A stretch of DNA of 32,651 nucleotides from positions 1 to 32,651 of the forward strand of contig CAMZGB010000002.1 of the NCBI GenBank assembly GCA_947306285.1, written 5' to 3'. Shown here one piece after another: positions 8,776 to 14,994 of the stretch; the stretch's first letter is position 1, and the number at the start of each line of letters is the position of its first letter. Origin of the DNA: an uncultured Lachnospira sp. (GTDB lineage Bacteria; Bacillota; Clostridia; Lachnospirales; Lachnospiraceae). The notes below the pieces were generated by a model. It saw only the letters and a list, made by a program, of their open reading frames with translations. It ran no database searches and had not been told where the DNA came from. The translations under genes and the position numbers were made by a program.

Positions 8776-10011
8776 TTATTTTAATTTAACCTTTTTCTTA
8801 GCACTCCATGCACCTACAACATCATCGTCATTTCTTCCTCTAACTCTAAAGTAATAGGTCTTCTTTTTCTTAAGTCCACTAACTGTGAATTTTCTTCCTT
8901 CTGTGTATTTACTCTTTCCACCTTTAAAGTTACTCTTAAGTGCATAGTTTACTTGATATCTTGTAGCATTCTCAGCGCTTGACCATGAAAGAACAACTGA
9001 TCTCTTCTTAGCTTTCTTCTTAGCGCTTTTCTTCTTTGCCTTTAATCCTGTAACTTTAGCTACTGTATCTTCTTCCCAGTCGCTATCTCCACCTGGTGTA
9101 TATCTTCTAGTAGTTGTAGTCTCTGGAGGTATATTTTGATTTCCTTGAATTATATCGCAGTCCTCAATGTGAACTGTTCCATGCCAAACAACTTCTTCAT
9201 ATTTGATGATTGGTCCTTCCTTGAGGAAAGATCCATACATCATTTCAACAAACAATGAGTTGTTGTTTGAATCCATATCAAAGTTGAACATAAATGTCTG
9301 CTTCTGTGTAGTAATAGGGACATATCTTACAAATAAGATTTTTCCTTCGCCGTTCTTACCAACAATCTTACAATACTTAGTATCAACATCTACGTTTCCA
9401 CCAAGTTTTGCCATGTAAGCACCTTCGTCGATATATGCATCAAACTTCCAAGTATATGTTCTATTCTTCTTTAGCCCTCTAGCTGTAGTCCAAGCTCTAA
9501 GTGTATATGGGTTGTTGTCAATTAAGTATGGTACAAATGATGTAGTCTCTGGTGCCACTGTAGTAGGAACTCCCCACTTTGGTGGATCGTTGTCTGGTTC
9601 TACCTCGTCTGGCAACCATTTACCTGACCAACCATTACTCTCGATAGTAGCTACATAACCATGAGCCACACCCTTTACAGTAACTTCACGCTCTTCATCC
9701 TTGGCATGTGTACCTGCTGGACTATGAGCGAACCAGTTAGCATCTGTATACTCTCTTGGATTAAATTCACCACCAGGAGTAGAATCAGAATATTTGCCAC
9801 TATCATCAGGCAAGTATACTTTTTTATACGCAGATAATTCCCACTGATTCCAATCGTCAGTAGTTACACCTGTCTGCCAAAATGTCCATGGATCTAAAGT
9901 ATACTCTGCTCTATCTCCATAGGCAGCTTTAACATCTTTGGTTCCTGTGAAAACAAATAAACCAATTGCTATTAATGTTATAGGGACAATTAATAATGAT
10001 ATTTTTTTCAT
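8776..10011 (-). CDS. Secreted protein with C-terminal fibronectin type III-like domain
   Basis: A 411-residue exported protein of unknown function. Residues 1-~30 are a Sec signal peptide (MKKISLLIVPITLIAIGLFVF, then a likely cleavage near VKAA). Residues ~35-290 are rich in Trp, Tyr, Asp and Thr, with alternating hydrophobic beta-strand patterns resembling a carbohydrate-binding jelly-roll; this resemblance is weak. A short Thr/Pro linker (PPETTTTRRYTPGG) follows. Residues ~318-411 are an Fn3-like domain with very basic inserts (KAKKKSAKKKAKKR) and the typical YRVRGRNDD-like strand motif. No anchor (LPXTG, SLH or C-terminal TM) is seen, so release or ionic wall binding is likely. The start follows GGAG. 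It is 79 bp after murA with no terminator visible there. Confidence 0.8.
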   Translation of the reverse strand: MKKISLLIVPITLIAIGLFVFTGTKDVKAAYGDRAEYTLDPWTFWQTGVTTDDWNQWELSAYKKVYLPDDSGKYSDSTPGGEFNPREYTDANWFAHSPAGTHAKDEEREVTVKGVAHGYVATIESNGWSGKWLPDEVEPDNDPPKWGVPTTVAPETTSFVPYLIDNNPYTLRAWTTARGLKKNRTYTWKFDAYIDEGAYMAKLGGNVDVDTKYCKIVGKNGEGKILFVRYVPITTQKQTFMFNFDMDSNNNSLFVEMMYGSFLKEGPIIKYEEVVWHGTVHIEDCDIIQGNQNIPPETTTTRRYTPGGDSDWEEDTVAKVTGLKAKKKSAKKKAKKRSVVLSWSSAENATRYQVNYALKSNFKGGKSKYTEGRKFTVSGLKKKKTYYFRVRGRNDDDVVGAWSAKKKVKLK

Positions 10012-10090
10012 ATTAGTCTCCTTTTTTTCGCAAATGCAAACCGATTATCTAAAGTGATTGTAGTAAACAATTGTAATAGAAATTTGTTAT

Positions 10091-11383
10091 TTAACCTACT
10101 TTCAACTTAAACTTCTGTTCTTCTTGATCCGAACTAACTGTTGAGATAACAGCGCCAATTCCTTTAAGTTTTTCTTCGAAGCGCTCGTATCCTCTTCTTA
10201 TATAAACTATATCATTTACCGTAGTAAATCCGTTAGCTGCAAGTCCAGCAATAACAAGTGCTGCACCTGCTCTAAGGTCTGGTGCAGATACTTCTGCTCC
10301 CTGCAATCCACCAACGCCTGTAATGAATGCAGCGTTTGCCTCAACCTTGATGAGTGCACCCATTCTGTTTAGCTCATCTACATATTTAAATCTGTTTTCA
10401 AAAATACTTTCTGTAACAGTACTGTTTCCATTAGCCAACGCCAAAACAGTAGACATCTGTGGTTGCATATCTGTAGGGAAACCTGGATAAGGAAGAGTTT
10501 TAATCTTTGCTCCCCTAATAAAGTCTCCAGCTTTCACTCTAACTGCATCATCATATTCAATAACTGTACATCCCATTTCAATAAGCTTAGATGAAATAGA
10601 CTCCAAGTGTCGAGGGATGACATTCTTAATCAGAACTTCTCCTCCAGTAGCTGCTGCTGCACACATAAATGTACCAGCCTCAATCTGATCTGGAATTGTA
10701 CTATATACTGTGCTGTGAAGCTTACGCACACCTTGGATACGAATCTTATCTGTACCAGCTCCACGAATATTTGCGCCCATACTGTTAAGCATATTGGCAA
10801 CGTCTACGATGTGTGGCTCTTTAGCTGCGTTCTCAATGATAGTTTTTCCATCTGCCTTAACAGCTGCCAACATAACATTGATAGTTGCTCCTACTGAGAC
10901 CACGTCGAAGAAGATGTGGCTTCCAGTAAGTCTATCTGCCTGCGCATTAACCATACCATGATCAGTGATGATATCTGCACCCAATGCTCTGAAACCTTTC
11001 AAGTGCTGATCGATAGGTCTTGAACCGATAGCACATCCACCTGGAAGAGCAACCTCTGCCTTACTCATCTTTCCAAGTAAAGCTCCAAGCAAATAATAAG
11101 AAGCTCTAATCTTTCTCATCTGTTCATAATCAACAACATGAGATTTAATAGTGCTTCCATTTATTGTGACAGTATGTCTGTCGTCTCTAGTAACAGTTGC
11201 ACCGATGTTTTCTATAGCATCGATCAACTGATTTATATCACTAACGTCAGGTAAATTTTCAATTGTAACGTCTTCATCCGTCATTATAGCAGCGGCCAAA
11301 AGTCCAAGCGCAGCATTCTTCGCTCCACCAACTTCAACCTCACCACTAAGTGGTGTGCCACCTTTAATCACATAACGTTCCAT
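10091..11383 (-). CDS. murA: UDP-N-acetylglucosamine 1-carboxyvinyltransferase
   Basis: First committed step of peptidoglycan synthesis: transfers enolpyruvate from PEP to UDP-GlcNAc. The 430-residue length matches the family. GGAKNAAL (19-26) includes the substrate-binding Lys/Asn pair. C117 in PGGCAIGSRPID is the catalytic cysteine attacked by fosfomycin. The C-terminal segment DLRAGAALVIAGL is present. The start follows a GGAG-type SD. A strong promoter lies just upstream. Confidence 0.97.
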   Translation of the reverse strand: MERYVIKGGTPLSGEVEVGGAKNAALGLLAAAIMTDEDVTIENLPDVSDINQLIDAIENIGATVTRDDRHTVTINGSTIKSHVVDYEQMRKIRASYYLLGALLGKMSKAEVALPGGCAIGSRPIDQHLKGFRALGADIITDHGMVNAQADRLTGSHIFFDVVSVGATINVMLAAVKADGKTIIENAAKEPHIVDVANMLNSMGANIRGAGTDKIRIQGVRKLHSTVYSTIPDQIEAGTFMCAAAATGGEVLIKNVIPRHLESISSKLIEMGCTVIEYDDAVRVKAGDFIRGAKIKTLPYPGFPTDMQPQMSTVLALANGNSTVTESIFENRFKYVDELNRMGALIKVEANAAFITGVGGLQGAEVSAPDLRAGAALVIAGLAANGFTTVNDIVYIRRGYERFEEKLKGIGAVISTVSSDQEEQKFKLKVG

Positions 11384-11439
11384 TTTTTTCTCCTAAGCAT
11401 ATAAAATACTGCGGATACACTTATCCACAATGCAAAGAT

Positions 11440-11468
11440 ATTATATCATTTGCCCCATAAATACTCAA
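11440..11468 (-). promoter_or_regulatory. Promoter of murA
   Basis: On the minus strand TTGAGT (11468-11463) and perfect TATAAT (11445-11440) are 17 bp apart. The resulting leader of ~50 nt contains a small hairpin built on GTGGATA and TATCCGC (around 11411-11428). The promoter lies directly after the stop of the preceding gene. Confidence 0.75.
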
Positions 11469-11472
11469 TATC

Positions 11473-12396
11473 TTATTTTTTATGGGTTTTTTTACTTTTT
11501 TCCTTATCTATTATCTTAAAATCAACCAGAGAAACATTGTCTCCGTCGAATCCGTATGTCAAAGTCATTACAGCCTTTCTATTGCCCTTCTTCTTATATA
11601 TATAACTATTGGACAAAGAAATATTAGTTGCCGACTTATACTTGTAATCGTAACTGTAAATTACTGTAAACTGTTTTTTCTTCGAATTATATTTATATGC
11701 CTTTTTTATTGAATTAATATTAATATCTTTGATAGCATATTTTTTAATCTTGCCGTTCTTCGAACCCTTAGTAAGAATCTTAATATTATTCTTGGCGGTT
11801 TTTCTAATTTTATTCTTTACTGCTTTTTTGTTTTTGAATAGTGATATCACATCATTACATTTTTTGTCTTCGTTTCTGACTGCTGTGTAATATCTATTCA
11901 TCACGCTATCAGCTGATGATCTTAGAGTATTCTGGTACTCGTTGGCCATCATCTCTTCATCTTCGTTTACCTTGCTCAAGTCAATTAAATATGTAGGGTT
12001 AAAAAATCCATGCTTTGTAAAATATACTGTGAACGCTTTTTTGCTTTTAGTCTGATCATCTACGCAAGTCATTGTAATCACTTTTGAGCCGTCTTTGTCT
12101 TTAACCTTTCCTATTTCATATGAATCTATTTCATATGTTTGACGAAGACTTCTCATTTTCTCAACAAATTTTTCTTTGCTAATTTTTGAAGTATCCTTGT
12201 CAATCATTTTGTACATCGTGTTGTAATCCTGCATTATAAAAGCACGAAGATATTTGGAACCTTCGTCAGTAGGATTATTCGCATGCTGATAGAAAGCAAT
12301 TCCCATTCCAATAAAAATGCAAACTGCTATCGCTATCAATATTATTATGAACGAATACAATCTAGTTTTTTTAAATGCTTTAAATTTTTCTTTCAT
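11473..12396 (-). CDS. Membrane-anchored lysine-rich protein with NTF2-like extracytoplasmic part
   Basis: A 307-residue protein of unknown function. One N-terminal membrane helix (LYSFIIILIAIAVCIFIGMG, ~13-32) with a positive cytoplasmic end predicts a single-pass protein facing outward. Residues ~35-130 (one helix-rich then strand-rich unit: SKYLRAFIMQDYNTMYKMI, FVEKMRSLRQTY) resemble the NTF2-like/MecA_N domain that precedes transpeptidase domains in some penicillin-binding proteins, but no transpeptidase follows. The remainder is strand-rich and very basic (runs such as SKKTHKK at the end). It has its own promoter and lies upstream of murA, so a cell-envelope role is a weak inference. The start follows AAGGAAA. 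Confidence 0.75.
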   Translation of the reverse strand: MKEKFKAFKKTRLYSFIIILIAIAVCIFIGMGIAFYQHANNPTDEGSKYLRAFIMQDYNTMYKMIDKDTSKISKEKFVEKMRSLRQTYEIDSYEIGKVKDKDGSKVITMTCVDDQTKSKKAFTVYFTKHGFFNPTYLIDLSKVNEDEEMMANEYQNTLRSSADSVMNRYYTAVRNEDKKCNDVISLFKNKKAVKNKIRKTAKNNIKILTKGSKNGKIKKYAIKDININSIKKAYKYNSKKKQFTVIYSYDYKYKSATNISLSNSYIYKKKGNRKAVMTLTYGFDGDNVSLVDFKIIDKEKSKKTHKK

Positions 12397-12429
12397 CGCT
12401 ATTTCCTTCGTCGAATTATCTCTGTTAAA

Positions 12430-12458
12430 ATGTTACCCATATATCTTGATTTTTTCAA
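12430..12458 (-). promoter_or_regulatory. Promoter of the membrane-anchored protein gene
   Basis: On the minus strand TTGAAA (12458-12453) and TAACAT (12435-12430) are 17 bp apart, about 33 bp upstream of the ATG at 12396. Confidence 0.55.
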
Positions 12459-12474
12459 GGCTTTTATTTATCAT
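12446..12474 (+). promoter_or_regulatory. Promoter of the sigma-like gene, back to back with the divergent promoter
   Basis: TTGATT (12446-12451) and TATCAT (12469-12474) are 17 bp apart. Its -35 and the opposing -35 are separated by a single base within the palindrome CTTGATTTTTTCAAG, so polymerase binding at one should exclude the other. The leader would be ~40 nt. Confidence 0.5.
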
Positions 12475-12521
12475 TATATTATCTAATAGATTCGGATTGA
12501 TTTTAATAATGAGGAACAATT

Positions 12522-13151
12522 ATGGCAGAGACTAATAAAGAGTTAGCAGTTATTGAAATGTATATGAAAGATGTGGAAAACATCCCACAGATTTCAGACG
12601 AAGAAAAAGAAGATTTAATAATGCGATTAGCTGACGGAGATTCTTCAGTGGTCGAGGAATTAGTTAACGCGGAGCTTCTACATGTTGCTGAAATGGCTCA
12701 GGACTATCGCGATAAAGGCGTAACCTTTAGTGATCTGATTCAAGAGGGAAACGTAGCACTCACAGAAGTGATTTCTGATTATGATGGAGACGCCGATCTT
12801 GAATCATTTGACCAATTGGTCGATGAAGCCGTGACAGAAGCATTCGAAAGTGCTATAGAAGAGCAAGCTGCATCGGATAAGATTAGCCAACATTTGGCTG
12901 ACAAGCTTAATCTTCTAGACGACACTACAAAAAGGTTGACTGAAAAACTTGGTAGAGTACCAGAAGCCAGCGAATTAGCTAAGGAAATGGATATACCTGA
13001 AGAGGAGGTCGATAATCTATTAAAGATATCATTGGATGTGTTGTCAGTGAATGAAGATAGTCATTTAGTAGATGATATCGATGGATCAATTGACAATGTT
13101 GACGAAGATATGTCAGATGAAGATCCATTAGACTGGAGAATCAACAGTTAG
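12522..13151 (+). CDS. Sigma-70-like protein lacking region 4, with degenerate region 2
   Basis: A 209-residue acidic protein collinear with RpoD from region 1.2 to region 3. Residues 12-90 match regions 1.2-2.2, ending in the near-invariant DLIQEGN (71-77) of the beta'-binding helix. Residues ~91-118 occupy the place of regions 2.3-2.4, but the aromatic and basic promoter-melting residues (usually around YATWWIRQ) are replaced by an acidic series (FDQLVDEAVTEAFESAIEEQ). Residues ~121-177 match region 3 (TKRLTEKLGRVPEASELAKEM, IPEEEVDNLLKIS). After an acidic tail the protein stops at DPLDWRINS; there is no region 4. It may bind core polymerase but should not read -35 or melt DNA. The SD GAGGAA has good spacing, and a terminator follows. 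The homology is clear; the role is unknown. Confidence 0.85.
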   Translation: MAETNKELAVIEMYMKDVENIPQISDEEKEDLIMRLADGDSSVVEELVNAELLHVAEMAQDYRDKGVTFSDLIQEGNVALTEVISDYDGDADLESFDQLVDEAVTEAFESAIEEQAASDKISQHLADKLNLLDDTTKRLTEKLGRVPEASELAKEMDIPEEEVDNLLKISLDVLSVNEDSHLVDDIDGSIDNVDEDMSDEDPLDWRINS

Positions 13152-13154
13152 AAT

Positions 13155-13187
13155 AAAAGAAGCGGTGGGAAAACCACCGCTTCTTTT
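13155..13187. terminator. Bidirectional intrinsic terminator
   Basis: AAAAGAAGCGGTGG (13155-13168) pairs perfectly with CCACCGCTTCTTTT (13174-13187) around GAAAA. It ends the sigma-like gene on plus and the transketolase operon on minus. Confidence 0.9.
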
Positions 13188-13203
13188 TATATTTAAATAT
13201 TTT

Positions 13204-13217
13204 TTATGTAAACCAAT
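13204..13217 (-). repeat. 14-bp post-stop motif, copy 1
   Basis: Minus-strand ATTGGTTTACATAA begins 5 nt after the stop of the transketolase C-terminal gene. It is identical to copies at 18550-18563 and 30653-30666, each just after a stop codon. Confidence 0.7.
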
Positions 13218-13222
13218 AATTA

Positions 13223-14161
13223 TTATGCTAACAACTCTTTTATAGTAGCACAGATACCCTCACCATCTAGTCTGTATTCGCTTAAGAGTTCTAGGGCTGG
13301 TCCTGAGTGACCATACTCATCATTGATACCAATCTTTGTTTGAACAGTTGGATGATATGAAACAAGTACATCTGATACTGCATCACCCAATCCACCAATC
13401 ACAGAGTGTTCTTCTACTGTTACTACTCTACCTGTCTTCTTCGCGGACTCAATAATGATATCCTTATCAATTGGTTTGATAGTATGGATGTTTATAACCT
13501 CTGCACTAATTGCATCTTTGGCCAACATTTCTGCTGCATCTAATGCCGATGAAACCATAAGTCCAGTAGCTATAATGGTAATGTCGCTTCCCTCTCTAAG
13601 TTTCACGCCTTTACCTAATTCAAATTTATATGACTCATCATTAATCACTGGTGCAGCTAAACGTCCAAATCTCATATAAACTGGTCCATCTATTTCATAC
13701 GCAGCCTTAACTGCTTGGAATGCTTCAATTGAGTCTGAAGGGTTTATGATTGTCATTCCAGGAATTGTTCTCATAAGAGCAATGTCTTCGTTACACTGGT
13801 GTGTGGCTCCATCTTCTCCCACAGAGATTCCTGCGTGTGTAGCACCAATCTTCACATTGAGATGTGGATAACCTATTGTGTTTCTGATTTGCTCATAAGC
13901 TCTTCCTGCTGCAAACATTGCAAATGAACTAGCGAATGGGACCTTGCCACAAGTTGATAATCCTGCTGCTATACCCATCATATTCTGCTCTGCTATACCA
14001 CAGTTGATATGTCTATCTGGAAATTCTTTTTGGAATTTATTAGTTTTGGTAGCGCCTGCTAAATCAGCATCAAGCACTATCAAATCATCATGCTCTTTTG
14101 CTAATTCTATTAAAGCATCACCGTATGCTTCTCTAGTAGCAATTCTTTTTTCTTCTGCCAT
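13223..14161 (-). CDS. Transketolase, C-terminal subunit
   Basis: The 312-residue half carrying the pyrimidine-binding and C-terminal domains of transketolase (non-oxidative pentose phosphate pathway). Seen are DADLAGATKT, GIAEQNMMGIAAGLS with the conserved Glu that activates the TPP aminopyrimidine, and THAGISVGEDGATHQ. The start overlaps the stop of the N-terminal subunit by one base (TAATG), which implies translational coupling and equal amounts of both halves. The pair is the last of the minus-strand operon; the bidirectional terminator follows. A split DXP synthase-like pair is the alternative family, but the paired architecture and motifs favour transketolase. Confidence 0.93.
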   Translation of the reverse strand: MAEEKRIATREAYGDALIELAKEHDDLIVLDADLAGATKTNKFQKEFPDRHINCGIAEQNMMGIAAGLSTCGKVPFASSFAMFAAGRAYEQIRNTIGYPHLNVKIGATHAGISVGEDGATHQCNEDIALMRTIPGMTIINPSDSIEAFQAVKAAYEIDGPVYMRFGRLAAPVINDESYKFELGKGVKLREGSDITIIATGLMVSSALDAAEMLAKDAISAEVINIHTIKPIDKDIIIESAKKTGRVVTVEEHSVIGGLGDAVSDVLVSYHPTVQTKIGINDEYGHSGPALELLSEYRLDGEGICATIKELLA

Positions 14162-14982
14162 TATGCTTCACCTCCCTCTAATTCATTAAGGGCTTGTTCG
14201 CACAACTCATCATCCGGAGCCTTTCCATGCCAACCGACTTGATCTTCCATGTATGAAACGCCTTTACCTTTAACAGTTCTCATAATGATAGCTGTTGGTT
14301 TATCTTTTACAGACTTTGCCTCATCGAGTGCTGCTTTTATTTCGTCGAAGTCATGACCATTTATATCGATCACATTGAAGTTGAACGCCTCAAACTTTTG
14401 CTCGATAGGATATGGTGAACAAACTTCATCCAAAGTTCCATCTATCTGAAGATTGTTGTTGTCCACTATCGCTACTAAGTTGTCTAACTTTCTATGTCCG
14501 GCAAACATCGCTGCTTCCCATATCTGTCCTTCTTCAATCTCTCCATCACCTAACACTGCATAAGTTCTGTAAGACTTATCATCCATCTTGGCAGCTAGCG
14601 CCATTCCCACAGCTGTTGAAAATCCTTGTCCCAAAGAACCTGATGACATTTCTACGCCTGGAGTATTTTTCATATCAGGATGACCCTGCAAGTATGATTC
14701 AGGTTTTCTAAGAGAATCCAAATCTTCCTTTGGAATGAATCCGCGTTCTGCTAGTACACCATAAAGCGCTGGTGCCGAATGTCCTTTAGACAACACAAAT
14801 CTGTCTCTGTCAGGATTGTTTAGATTATCCGGATCTACATTCATTTCTTCGAAGTACAAATATGTAAGCATATCTGCACAAGAAAGAGATCCGCCAGGGT
14901 GTCCCGACTTTGCTGCATGTGTCTGAACAATAATGCTCTTTCTCACTTCATTAGCAATGCTTTGAAGTTCTTTCTTTTCCAT
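14161..14982 (-). CDS. Transketolase, N-terminal subunit
   Basis: The 273-residue half that binds the diphosphate of thiamine diphosphate. It contains HAAKSGHPGGSLS near the N-terminus, DRFVLSKGHSAPALYG, and the TPP/metal motif GDGEIEEGQIWEA followed ~25 residues on by DNNNLQIDG. Length and motifs match split transketolases of Clostridia. The start follows GAGAGGAA, 12 bp after the preceding gene's stop, so it belongs to the same transcript as the TPR/P-loop gene, with the C-terminal subunit next. Confidence 0.93.
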   Translation of the reverse strand: MEKKELQSIANEVRKSIIVQTHAAKSGHPGGSLSCADMLTYLYFEEMNVDPDNLNNPDRDRFVLSKGHSAPALYGVLAERGFIPKEDLDSLRKPESYLQGHPDMKNTPGVEMSSGSLGQGFSTAVGMALAAKMDDKSYRTYAVLGDGEIEEGQIWEAAMFAGHRKLDNLVAIVDNNNLQIDGTLDEVCSPYPIEQKFEAFNFNVIDINGHDFDEIKAALDEAKSVKDKPTAIIMRTVKGKGVSYMEDQVGWHGKAPDDELCEQALNELEGGEA

Positions 14983-14994
14983 CGTTTTTCCTCT

